Positions 11,597 to 21,240 of a stretch of DNA of 64,000 nucleotides are shown here, piece after piece. Under the pieces are notes generated by a model, which saw only the letters and a list, made by a program, of their open reading frames with translations, had not been told where the DNA came from and ran no database searches. The position numbers and the translations under genes were made by a program. The stretch comes from Chelydra serpentina. Taxonomy: Eukaryota; Chordata; Testudines; Chelydridae. How positions within the stretch are numbered: position 1 is the first letter of the stretch; each line of letters opens with the position of its first letter. The stretch is from the NCBI GenBank assembly GCA_037349315.1, contig JBAIAC010000001.1, positions 31,620,001-31,684,000 on the forward strand, written 5' to 3'.

Positions 11597-12282
11597 GAGT
11601 TACCAGATATCCAGTTTTCAACTAGAACACCCAGTCGAAAAGGGACACTGGCAGCTCCGGTCAGCACTACTAACTGGGCTGTTAAAAGTCTTGTTGGCGC
11701 GGGGCTAGCAGGCACCCTATCCGACTCCACGCAGCTTCCCGGAAGTGTCCGGCATGTTCGGCTCCTAGGGGCAGGGGCGGCCAAGGGACTCTGCGTGCTA
11801 CCCCCGCCCCTAGCGCCAGCTCTGCAGCTTCCATTGGCTGGGAACCACGGCCAATGGAGCTGAGGGGGCGGTGCCTGCAGGCGTGGGCAGCATGCAGAGC
11901 CCCTCCGCCTAGGAGCCGGATATGTCAGACAGGTGGCTCCCGGAAGTAAGGTAAGTGCTGCCCAGCCAGAGCCCACACCATGAACTCCCTCCCCTGCCCC
12001 AGCCCTGAGCCTCCTCCCACACCCCCAGCCGGAGCCCACACCCCAACCCCCAGCCCCCACCTGCACCGTGAACCCTTCATTTCTGCCCCCCCCCCAGGAG
12101 CCTGCATGCCCAGCCAGAGCCCTCACCCCCTCTTGTACCCCAACCCCCTACCCCAGGATGGTGAAAATGAGTGAGTGAGTGAGGATGTGATGGATTAAGT
12201 GGGGGTGGAGCTTTGGAGAAGGAGCGGGGCAGTGGGCAGGACACTGATATTCGGTTTTGTGAGATTAGAAAGTTGGCAATCC
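11597..12282. mobile_element. TA-flanked non-autonomous transposon (686 bp)
   Basis: Left end GAGTTACCAGATATCCAGTT; the right end, reversed, reads GGATTGCCAACTTTCTAATC. The element is flanked by TA on both sides (11595-11596, 12283-12284). That suggests a Tc1/mariner-type insertion. The interior is GC-rich and holds a CCAAT-containing palindrome (11828-11865: 'cttccattggctggg' then 'cggccaatggagctg') also found in the hAT elements at 32.1 and 35.5 kb. 11980-12135 is a C-rich quasi-repeat ('agagcccacaccc' repeated). The long antisense frame 11590-12126 lies wholly inside this element and is not a gene. Confidence 0.7.
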
Positions 12283-13390
12283 TAGCGCTAGTGTAGGCAG
12301 CCAGCCAGCTATATTCAGCAGCCGTATGTCTCAGATTCCCACTCCCTTACACACAAAAAAGGATAGGACATGCACAGAGAAGGGCTTAAGATCAATTCCT
12401 ATCATGCCCATTAATCACATCGCTACCTGCTCCCTCTTTCCTTTCCTCAATGCTTGCCTAGTAGCAGGAATAACAGCTCTCTTGTTAATACAAGAGTAGG
12501 ATCCCATGCACTCCCCATCCTGCTCACCCCTTTTTAACCTTACAAGGTGTGCAGGACCTAGCGGTAACAATCAGTTTTGCTTTCCTAAATACTTTGATTA
12601 AAAAGGGGGGTCTTTGTGGGAGTATACACACACCTCTCTACATAAATTCCCCTACAAGCGTCAGGTGCAGCAATCTTCTTCTGCCATTACAGCACTATTG
12701 CTAATTCCATCACAGAGGTGGCTGCATTTCATTGGTGAGTGAAAGGTTTACAATCGATGAGGACAGAGCAAGGTTAGCCCAACTTTGACACACACAATAT
12801 AGGCCTGATTGCCAGAGACACTACAAATCCACAATTCTAGTTGAAGTCAATGTGGGGGCTCAGTGCCTGTGGGGGGGGGGAAATCCAGCCCTATATGAGC
12901 GCACACACATACAGTATACAGATGATGGAGAGAGAGCTATTGCCATCTCAAAAGCAATCAAACTGAGTCAAATTATGCTTTTAGAGAGAGCTGTCCATGC
13001 CTTTTTCATGTCTGAGTTATAAAAAAACCACAAGGGGGGGTCACTCATGCAGATGCTGACATAAGCAAGTCCTTGGGCAAGTCGGGAGAAATGAACATAA
13101 AAAAGGAAACAAACACTGGGAAGAATATGGAGAATAAAAAGGCTCAGAAATGTCACATAGGAGGGGAGAAATATTCTCTCTCTTTAGGATTATATACAAA
13201 AATAGATTTTAAACATATCACAACCATGATGGAAACAGGGTTAAACATTTGCATAGTTTCAAGCAACGTTTATGAGACCAGATCCTGATCTTGCTTAAAT
13301 TGGTGTTAATGTAAAGTAGCTGAGGATAATGGAGGTATTCCAGGTTTACTCTGTTGTGCCACAGGGCAAAATCATTATATACATAATAAT
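12283..13390. other. No gene seen
   Basis: Contains a G9 run at 12872-12880 and short palindromic MITE-like motifs near 13270-13340. No family otherwise recognised. Confidence 0.35.
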
Positions 13391-13399
13391 TGGAGTGGG

Positions 13400-13810
13400 T
13401 GAAATTTTAGCACCAATTTTTTCCTCTGAAAAAGATGCAGATTTAGTGTCATTGAAATGATTTGTGGGTGTGCGTCAATTAGCCAAATTTTCATTTTGAA
13501 AAAAAGTAAAAGAAAAAAAATATTAAAACGCTTCCAAACAGCCCATTTTGACATTTTCTAAATGAATGTTTTGATTTTTCAATTCGAAATTAATTTCCTT
13601 TAATTTTTTTTAATCAATTTTTTAAAAGCTGAAAATCAAAACAAAATACTTGACTACTGTTGAAATAAAACATTTCATTTGACTTGAAACTACTTTTTTC
13701 TGAATTTTCAGTGCACTGAAAATTTTATTTTCATTCCGAACCAAAACTATTTATTTTCCATTTCAAACTTACCAACAAACAGAAAAGGTCTATTTTTCAG
13801 CCAGCTTTAA
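13400..13810. repeat. AT-rich self-complementary repeat, copy 1
   Basis: Dense in 'gaaaattt', 'aaaacattt' and 'cattttgaaa' words that are their own approximate complements. It ends with 'tttcagccagctt', the reverse of the AGCTGGTTGAAA start seen in copy 2. Related copies are at 14056-14345, 16905-17260, 59515-60045 and 60730-61075. It is probably a decayed palindromic transposon family. Long reading frames here reflect base composition. Confidence 0.5.
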
Positions 13811-13947
13811 TTATAATGACATCTGTATACAGCCCTCTTTGCCCTCCAAATATCATCCCCTTTCTTGTCCTTTACTTTGTTGGTGGTTTGTGTATGCAGA
13901 CTCAGACCCCAGCCATAACGGTAAGTATTTATTCTTACGGCTGACAG

Positions 13948-14032
13948 AGCCAGATCCTCCGCTGGTGTAAATCAATATAACATCATTGAAGCCAAAGGAA
14001 GTACATAACTATACACCAGGGGAGGATCTGCC
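13948..14032. mobile_element. Palindromic mini-MITE, second copy
   Basis: Begins GCCAGATCCTCCGCTGGTGT and ends with the inverted 'acaccaggggaggatctg'. Same family as 3349-3428. It sits directly before the AT-rich repeat at 14056. Confidence 0.65.
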
Positions 14033-14055
14033 CCCCAGTTTGCAAATAGCATACA

Positions 14056-14345
14056 TAGAGCTGGTTGAAATGTTTTTGTCGGGGGGAGGAAAACACATTG
14101 TGGTCAACATTTCCCAGTTTTTTGACAAAAGAATTGAAACCAAAACCTGATATTTTACTGTATCCGTTTTGGGGGTTTGGTAACAAAATTTCAGGTTTTG
14201 GTTTTCAAAACCCAATTTCTTTAAAACTAAAACCAGGACATTTTTTGTTTTGATTTTCATCAAAATGCCTAAAATTTTAGTGGGAATTTTTGAAACAATG
14301 CAATTTTTTTTAAATTTCCCATTAAAAGAAGTTAAGTTTTTAACC
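14056..14345. repeat. AT-rich self-complementary repeat, copy 2
   Basis: Starts AGCTGGTTGAAATG at 14060 after a few bases and carries many 'aaaattt' and 'gttttgg' words. It belongs with the copy at 13400-13810 and shares its AGCTGG-type terminus. The antisense frame 14009-14491 overlaps it and is not a gene. Confidence 0.5.
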
Positions 14346-14836
14346 AATGATAATCTTACACTTCCATTAAAAGAATAATGGCCACATGGTATCTTTCTGA
14401 CAGGTACTATTTGCAATATGTCATTTGATTGTTTTATGGTGTAAAATTTACTGTGAGCTGTATGTGTGATTCTATGCACTGGTCTATACATAATTTGATC
14501 ACCAAATTATCCAGTTCAGTTAAATTGGTGCAAGTTGTGTGTGTAGACAAGCCTTCTGTGTTTACTTCAATTGTATGCTGTTCCAATCAAAGTCTTAGCC
14601 TGGCTCCATATCCTGGAAATATGGATCAAAATATTTTTGGAGTTTGCCTCCACTTGGCACCTGTACTTACAAATGAGACAATTAAGCTTTTCAAAGATTC
14701 CCCTTTCTTTTGCAACAAACCCCAATATTACTTAAATAACATAAATGGGGCACCCAGACTGAATAGCTATGGGCACTTACCGATACCGGTAACAAATACA
14801 TTTTAAGTGAACTCAAATGAAATATTTAAGGAACAC

Positions 14837-15138
14837 CAGGGACAGCTCCAGGCACCAGCACAGCAAGCGCATGCCTGGGGCGGCAAGCCGCAGGGGGGCG
14901 GCCGGTCGCTCGCTGCGAGGGCGGCAGTCAGGCAGCCTTCGGTGGCATTTCTGCGGGAGGTCCGCCAGTCCCGCAGATTCAGCGGCAATTCGGTGGCGGG
15001 AACGCCGACAGTGCGGGACCGGCGGAGCACCCACAGGAACGCCGCTGAATCCACGGGACCGGCGGACTTACCGCAGAAACGCCGCCGACGGCTGCCTGAC
15101 TGCCATGCTTGGGGCGGCACAAAACAGAGCCACCCCTG
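14837..15138. mobile_element. Non-autonomous hAT element (302 bp), perfect 8-bp TSD
   Basis: Starts CAGGGACAGCTCCAGGCACC and ends with the inverted 'ggc..cacaaaacagagccacccctg'. It is flanked by a perfect 8-bp duplication, AGGAACAC, at 14829-14836 and 15139-15146. CAGGG ends with 8-bp duplications are diagnostic of hAT transposons. The interior is GC-rich (repeated 'gcgggaccggcgg'). Overlapping frames on both strands are artefacts. It landed in an older interspersed repeat, part of which resumes at 15147. The copy at 62766-63136 has the same ends. Confidence 0.92.
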
Positions 15139-15235
15139 AGGAACACAGGAATTATCACACCAGATCAGAACAATTGCCTATCTAGTCTAGTATCTTATCT
15201 TTGTAGGTCCCAACTTCTATTGTTCACTGACAGTC
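15139..15235 (+). repeat. Fragment of 'cataagaatggccatac' repeat
   Basis: 'gaattatcacaccagatcag', 'atctagtctagtatctta' and 'tcactgacag' match, with divergence, the interspersed repeat seen more intact at 55771-55948. It is interrupted on its left by the hAT element at 14837-15138. Confidence 0.5.
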
Positions 15236-16150
15236 ATTGCAAACCAAACTTAACTCCCCTCTTCTTTCTGAGGATAAGGCCCTTTCCAACAAAGTGGTAA
15301 GCACCCTCAGCTCCTGCTGAAGTCAACAAGAGGACTCCATCATAAGCTTTATACAGAGGGAAAAAAACATTCACCAAGGGCATATAGAAAAGGAGAGAGA
15401 GAGATATTGGTCTCTGGCTTTTCCACTAAACTGTGTCTTCAGACTGCATGAAAAGCATTTGTGGTCTGTCTCCAATTTTAATAAGTAGTGCTTCATAATG
15501 CTTTGCTCAGTCATCTGTTACTTAAGATAGAAAATTGCCATCATTGGCCCTTAATAAAATTAAAAACCAGCTCTGTGGGTATCTTTCTTAATTCCTAAGC
15601 TGCTTGTGTCTGAGCTCTCTTTTTCCTCCTCTTCCTTCCTCCTTGTTTATTTCGCTGATCTTGTTGTTGATACCACTGCTGACTGGTAAGTGGCAAAACA
15701 ACACTGTTGTCAGTACAAATTATCCTTTGTAGGGAGGCCAGCCAAAGGCTGTCATTGACCTAATGAGGTGTGCCCAATCAGCGTGAAATGCTGCTCCATT
15801 TCTGTCCCCTATGTAGCAACCACTTTATGAGAATGATCAATTCTTGGATGGTTTAAGAAGAGGAAACAAAGAAATCTGCATAATTACTCTGCCTGTGTGA
15901 TCTCCAGAACAGCTGTAGTGAGGAAGGGATGTAGACCACAGAGGAGAAGCCTAGGAAAGTCTACAAGGTGATTCCATTAGCATATTCTGTCATTGGAATA
16001 CCAGCACCTGCCTCTCCTGTTTAGCATTCACAACAGGTACCAAGGAATTAAGGGCTTTAGACTAGATCTGCTCCCACTGAAGTCATTGGCCAAATTCCCA
16101 CTGACTTCACAGGGAGTAGAATCAGACACTCCGTGAGGCCTCTACCATCT
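15236..16150. other. No gene seen
   Basis: Unassigned. Contains pyrimidine-rich sequence at 15615-15650 and a short palindromic 'cccactgaagtcattggcca' motif near 16074-16120 of the mini-MITE type. Confidence 0.35.
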
Positions 16151-16154
16151 GCTG

Positions 16155-16420
16155 CCTATTCTTTAGTTTGGGTTCAGAGAGGGAGCACGGTCCAGTGGTA
16201 ACATAAGGAGACTAGGGTTTGGGAGCCTTGGATTCTGCTTAGCGTTTTGGCAGTGACTCACTAGGAGCTTGGGCCTGCAATGACCCCTGTGAGTGTCTGA
16301 ATAGAATTCACTGCAGGATCTGGGGCTATGTGACCTTGGATAAGTCACCTAACCTCTCAATGTCCCCAGCTGTAAAATGAGGATAACGATACTCATTTAG
16401 GGCCTGATCTGAAGACCATC
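16155..16420 (+). mobile_element. MIR SINE with internal interruption
   Basis: Sense MIR: 'gagcacggtccagtgg' and 'ttggattctgcttagcg' near the start, then 'tgtgaccttggataagtcac', 'ctaacctctcaatgtcccc' and 'tgtaaaatgaggataacg'. About 16262-16325 does not fit the MIR consensus, so the copy seems interrupted by unrelated sequence. MIR is an ancient amniote tRNA-derived CORE-SINE. Confidence 0.75.
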
Positions 16421-16904
16421 AAAGTTAAAGCTTATTCAACTGCAAGCACCTGGAGGAAGGGCTCCTAGGTGCCATGGTAATACAAGTTATTATTTATAGT
16501 TATTAATTGGAATCTTTGTGTCTTCAGTGGGCTTTGGATTTGGACAGGGAGATGTGCCATTGAATCAATCAGCATTTGCAAAATGCTTTGAGAACTTCAC
16601 ATGAAAGGTGCTAAGAGTTCAAAGCATTATGATAATTTATGTGAGCAAGAAAACACTTAATAGAACACTGTAAAACCAGAGCAAAATCTACAGGCTGGAA
16701 ACAGAGCTGTCAGGTTTTTTCCCTCCAACATCTCAGCTCAGTCCTGCCCTCACTTCCTACCCTCCTCAGGTATAGGCTCACTGGTATGGCTATTGAAATT
16801 ATCCTCTTGAGTAGAGATGTCTTTCTCCCTAGCTCAGAAGTAACCTTACGCCTCACTAATGTACAGAGTTGCCAGTTCTCTGCTTTTACTGAATAGTATA
16901 GCTG

Positions 16905-17260
16905 TTCCAAAAATGGCGTGTTCTTTATCTAGAAATATGACATTTTCCATTTCAGATTAGAATGAAAAGTCAAAATACTGAAAATTCTTCACAGTAGAAA
17001 ATTCTGAAAGGTTTTGCATTGGAGCTGTAAAAACGGAAAATTGTGTCATTTTTTGACTGAAATAATTTAATGGGCTGAAATGATATTTTTAATTACAAAA
17101 TGAAATTTAAACAAAATGACATCTGGAAACAACACTTTTTGTTTTGATTCTCCTAATCAGAAAAATCAAAAAACTTTTAGTTGAAATTGGTTCAGACAAA
17201 CGCACATTTTCTAAAGAAAAAAAACTACAAAATTTCAACCCCCCACTAAACCGATTGGAA
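16905..17260. repeat. AT-rich self-complementary repeat, copy 3
   Basis: Dense in 'gaaaattt', 'tgaaaattc' and 'aaaatgaaattt' words, matching the copies at 13.4, 14.1, 59.5 and 60.7 kb. No coding potential. Confidence 0.45.
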
Positions 17261-17553
17261 ATATTTTTCTCTTTCCCAGATGAGGCTTTTTACACTTTGT
17301 ATTTCCCTTTGTAGCTACATACAGTAGAGCTGCTTTAGCTTTCCGTAGGATTGAGCTTTAGGCTTGACCTCACATCCTGACTTACTCATCCTTCTCTTCT
17401 GACTTTCTTTTCCCCTCTGACCCACAGCCCTGTTTCACTCTGTCTCTCTCAGTCTAGCTTCCATCTCTTTCTTTGAACTCTTCCAATTCTATTTTTCTTT
17501 CCTTTTCTAAGCAAGGATATTATAAAGCATTCACAAATACAGAAATGTCTAGT

Positions 17554-17555
<2 letters not shown>

Positions 17556-17603
<48 letters not shown>
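17556..17603. repeat. (TA)n then (CA)n microsatellite
   Basis: About 18 TA dinucleotides from 17556 to 17592, followed by a CA tract to 17603. It is likely length-polymorphic, and TA tracts of this length can extrude as cruciforms. Confidence 0.95.
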
Positions 17604-17739
17604 TACATCACTGAGAAGGCTTCTGCTGAGACCCTCTTTTGTCCCCTGTGGGAAGTCTAAGCAAAGTGTCTTGTCATATCTAGGAATATTTGGCTCAGTG
17701 TTCTCCTTGCTCTTCTAGGAATAGTCTGCCTCACTCCTA

Positions 17740-17840
17740 GAGTGACCAGATAGCAAATCGGGACACTTTTTCCTGGGGTGGAGGACGGAATAATTGTGTA
17801 TGTAAGACAAAGCCCCTAATATCAGGACGTCTGCTCACCC
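17740..17840. mobile_element. 101-bp mini-transposon, mariner-like ends
   Basis: Left end GAGTGACCAGATAGC; right end reversed GGGTGAGCAGACGTCCTGAT. It shares the (G)GGTGACCAGA terminus with the larger TA-flanked element at 50079-50328. It is preceded by TA (17738-17739); the right flank is AA, probably a mutated TA. It is a very short internally deleted copy. Confidence 0.65.
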
Positions 17841-18009
17841 AACTCATGCCTAACCAAGTACAGGGACAAAGCCATTAGACCTACTGGGCCACCTCAGGTG
17901 CCGTCTGAATGGCAGAGGGGAGCTTACATTTTTTTATTCACCCACTCTGTAAACCATATACTCTCCCCGGAGAGGAGAGCACAAACAACTGTCTCATGCT
18001 TCAATACCT

Positions 18010-18052
18010 CCGTTAGTCTATAAGGTGCCACAGGACCCTTTGTCGCTTCAAC
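18010..18052 (-). repeat. Fragment of large palindromic repeat
   Basis: 'gttagtctataaggtgccac' then 'aggaccctttgtcgctt' matches one arm of the palindromic element at 28232-28716 ('gttagtctctaaggtgccac'). It is a short isolated arm fragment. Confidence 0.65.
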
Positions 18053-18319
18053 TGTCTCACAGTGTCTCACTTGTGTCTCACAGTGGGGCAGAACGTAATT
18101 GAACCAACTCTGCTTCCATTGAAGGTGATGGCAAAACTGTCACTGACTTCACTGGGGGAGGAATGCCTCCCTGTGCCAAGGGGCAGCACAAATCCTGTGG
18201 ACTACTTAAGCCCCCTGTGGGCTGAAGTGGGCTTATGTGGTGCATATGCCTTTTGCTGGCTCTCTATAGGACTTGGAGTGAACTTCAACCTGGGAAGAGG
18301 ACTGAGGCCCCATATTGTA

Positions 18320-18431
18320 TATTTCTAGAGCCCTTTCCTTCCAAAGGGTCCCACAGCATTTTACAAAGTGATACAAATTCTCATCCTTAGCTATGCATTA
18401 ACAAAGGCTTTTTCTGCGGGGGGGGGGGGGG
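18320..18431. repeat. Old SINE-like fragment and G14 run
   Basis: 'gggtcccacagcattttaca' (18347-18366) resembles the start of antisense MIR-type repeats seen elsewhere ('ctcaaagcactttacaa'). A homopolymer of 14 G runs from 18418 to 18431. That run is a sequencing and assembly risk. Confidence 0.5.
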
Positions 18432-18884
18432 ATCTTAACTGTGTCTCCAGTTGTATAAAACCTACTCAGTCTTCATCAATAATGAATCGACTTAACCGAC
18501 CATAAGCTGGTATGGATGCACAATGCAAATAAGATCTGGCTCCAGCCTCTAAGAAGAAACAGTGCTTCCTTTTTAATAATACATTTAAAAAAGATACCTG
18601 GAGATTTCCAATTAGCAGACACTGCATCCCCTTGCGCTCAATGTTTAAGTAAAGTTTGTTAGAATTACAAACTATGCACATGGTAATAATGCTGCTAATG
18701 CTGACCTTGCAAAGCACAGCTCTGTGCTGTATGAATCAATCATCACAGCCTGGAGCAAGCAGGGGGGAAAAAATCCTGCAGAGATACTATCCAGAAAACA
18801 GAGCTATTGAGTAGTATTTAATGAAGGCAAGATGCTGCAAAGCCAGCCAGAATTTATATAAATATACACATTTATAATCAGGAA

Positions 18885-19115
18885 TATAGATCCTGATTCT
18901 GCACAAGGCAGAGTGCCTTTGAGAGGTGCAAATTCCCAGCAAACTCAATGGGAACTGAGGGTGTTGTGTACTTCTCCGAAGATACTTAGCACATTGCAGG
19001 ATCAGGTCCTGAGGGGTGAATTCACCCTGTGTGAAGGCTTATGTGCTACTTAAGCCCACCCATCATAAGCCTTGTGCTGTTGGGCTTCTGCCCTAGGGTA
19101 AATTTCCCTCCTCGT
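18885..19115. mobile_element. Palindromic MITE-like repeats (pair)
   Basis: 18890-19010 runs from 'gatcctgattctgcacaagg' to the inverted 'acattgcaggatcaggtcc'. 19015-19112 begins 'ggggtgaattcaccctgtg' and contains the complementary 'cttgtgctgttgggcttctg' and 'ggtaaatttccctcc'. The second is of the type seen at 27533-27765. Confidence 0.5.
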
Positions 19116-19385
19116 AATCAGGATGTTAACCACAGCTGAGATCTGCCTTGTCACATTTCTACGTGCAAACTTGGCCCATCTCTCGCCTCATTGGAATCTC
19201 TCCATTCACCCTCCAAATGGTATGTTTGCATGATTGCCAATTCTGGTGGGGCTTTGAGCAGGCCCACAAGAGCAGCCTTAAACTGCTTTGCCTGCTAAAA
19301 AATCAGAAAGAAAATACAGAAGAGAAAGACGCACATTAGTGCTGTGTTTTTCCATAAATATCCTTCTACTTTCAGCCCAAATTAC

Positions 19386-19410
19386 TATTATTAATTATTA
19401 TTATTATTAC
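19386..19410. repeat. (ATT)n short tandem repeat
   Basis: Imperfect ATT trinucleotide run. Confidence 0.85.
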
Positions 19411-19434
19411 AGATGAAGGAGAAACATAAGAAAT

Positions 19435-19625
19435 GAGAAAAATACAAAGACTCCACGAAAGAGCACAGCATGTGCCTCTTCTCTACAACATGCTGCAGCT
19501 GAACTGAACATAAAATGGTAGCTGCCTCCAACAAATAAACTGCTAGACTTAATGAGGTGCAGAACAAAGAAAACAAAAGCATAACAGCTCTACAGCTACA
19601 TCCACTACAGTTAGAATTTATTGAT
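19435..19625 (-). repeat. Dispersed repeat, related to 29935-30125
   Basis: Shares 'gctgcagctgaactga', 'aataaaatgg', 'agctgcctccaaca' and 'aaagcataaca' in the same order with 29935-30125. The two lie about 10.5 kb apart in the same orientation. The strand is inferred: read on the minus strand, both begin in A/T-rich sequence and end at an 'agaggcac' stretch. No family name can be given; an LTR or SINE fragment is possible. Confidence 0.6.
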
Positions 19626-19789
19626 GTCACAATTCCTGGGTAACTGCTTTACCAGTACACCCAACTGCTTTTTAACAACAAAACAAAAGGATGATACTTT
19701 TGGAAAAGGCATGTCGGACCGTGGCAGGTAGAAAGGAAGAACTACTATATTATAAATAATTATAGTAACAATATACTACTTTGCTTTTC

Positions 19790-19990
19790 AAAAGCAATTC
19801 CATCTCAGAGAGATTTACGGAAATTAATGACAAACTTCTCAACGCTGCTCTGAGGCAGGTAAGTATTACTGACTGTTTTACAGGTGGGCGAAGAGAGGCA
19901 CAGAGGGGGAAGTGATTTACTGAATGTCAAACAGGAAGGTGGTAGCATTTCTAGGGATACCATCCAGAACCCCCCAACTCCCATGCCTAT
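19790..19990 (-). mobile_element. MIR-like SINE, antisense
   Basis: 'tctgaggcaggtaagtatta', 'ttttacaggtgggcgaagag', 'gaggcacagagggggaagtg' and 'gatttactgaatgtcaaac' form the reverse complement of MIR. Diverged. Confidence 0.7.
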
Positions 19991-20389
19991 ACTTTAAACC
20001 ACCAACCCATCTTTCCCTTCCCCCATTCTGTCCATCCCCCTGCAGGGGAAGGATTTTTAGATTTTTTTTTGGTGTGTGCAGGATTTTTAAAACACTATAT
20101 TAATAGGAAGTTACTAGAAAACACTAGACTCCACCCTTTCCTTTTTATTCACAATACAATTGTAAATAAGCTTTCAGTTACATTTAATTAAAAGCTAGAA
20201 CATTTTTGTTGTGCAATGTTCCTTTTGTATGGAAAAAAAAAATCACATGAAATACTCTCCTCAAGAGCTTATTTTTCACTTGATAAAATGTAAGCTTTAC
20301 AAAGTTTTTATTAGGTAGCTGAACTAGTGATTTATATTAACATATCTGTGATCCCAAGGATCTAACTTATTTTGTTTACATGGCTCCAC

Positions 20390-20590
20390 AAATGTACATG
20401 GCACTATACAATAATAATACCACTTGACAATGCAGCACTTTTCCTCCCCACATTGCAAAGCTCCTTACAAAGGGATGTAATTATCATTATTCCCATTTTA
20501 CAGGTGGGGAAAACTGAGGCACTGAACAGAAAAGCATGTTGTTCAAAGTCATGCAGTAGCGGAGCCAGGACGAGAAACCAGCCCTCCTTT
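20390..20590 (-). mobile_element. MIR-like SINE, antisense
   Basis: 'ttgcaaagctccttacaaag', 'ttattcccattttacaggtg', 'gggaaaactgaggcactgaa', 'tcaaagtcatgcagtagcgg' and 'agccaggacgagaaacc'. This is a good antisense MIR match. It abuts the LTR starting at 20594. Confidence 0.75.
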
Positions 20591-20593
20591 GTC

Positions 20594-21240
20594 TGAGACG
20601 GGTTGGATCATAGAAACCCCTTTGGGACTGTCACCTGATGTGGCTAGACTATCGTTTTCCCTGCCAGCTTGGGACTTCAGTACCTTGCCTTGTTTGAGCC
20701 AGACATGCTTGCCTGCTGCAAACACAGATCCAAGTCTGAACCACATCCCCCACAAGCTGCAGGCTTTACTGAGAACAGCTTAAGAAATGCTCCTGTCTCC
20801 AGCACTCAGATACCCAGCTCCCAATGGGGTCCAAACCCCAAATAAATCTGTTTTACCCTGTATAAAGCGTATACAGGGTAAACTCATAAATTGTTCACCC
20901 TCTATAACACTGATATAGAGATATGCACAGCTGTTCCCCCCCCCCCCCACAGGTATTAATACTTAATCTGGGTTAATTAATAAGTAAAAAGTGATTTTAT
21001 TAAATACAAAAAGTAGGATTTAAGTGGTCCCAAGTAATAACAGACAGAACAAAGTAAATTACCAAGCAAAATAAAATAAAACTCACAAGTCTAGGCCTAA
21101 TACAGTAGAAAACTGAATACAGATAAAATCTCACCCTCAGAGATGTTTCAATAAGCTTCTTTCACAGACTGGACGCTTTCCTAGTCTGGGCCCAATGCTT
21201 TCCCCTGGTACAGTCCTTGTTCCAGATCAGGTGTTAGCTA
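20594..21240 (-). mobile_element. Partial LTR (antisense), related to 40987-42043
   Basis: On the minus strand this aligns along its length with the 3' portion of the solo LTR at 40987-42043. Shared stretches are 'gttttattttattttgct', 'tttgttctgtctgt', 'aaaatcactttttacttatt', the TTTACCCTGTATA hairpin, 'ggatctgtgtttgcagcag', 'agtcccaagctgg' and the terminus CCAACCCGTC. The 5' part of the LTR is not recognisable beyond about 21240, so the copy is truncated or diverged. Minus-strand AATAAA occurs near 21000. It contains a C14 run at 20936-20949. No internal retroviral genes are adjacent. Confidence 0.8.

Noticed and set aside
11590..12126. 178-residue antisense frame
   Set aside because: Lies wholly within a TA-flanked GC-rich transposon and has no recognisable protein features.
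13983..14491. 160-residue antisense frame over 14.0-14.5 kb
   Set aside because: Phenylalanine/lysine/asparagine-rich translation of the AT-rich self-complementary repeat.
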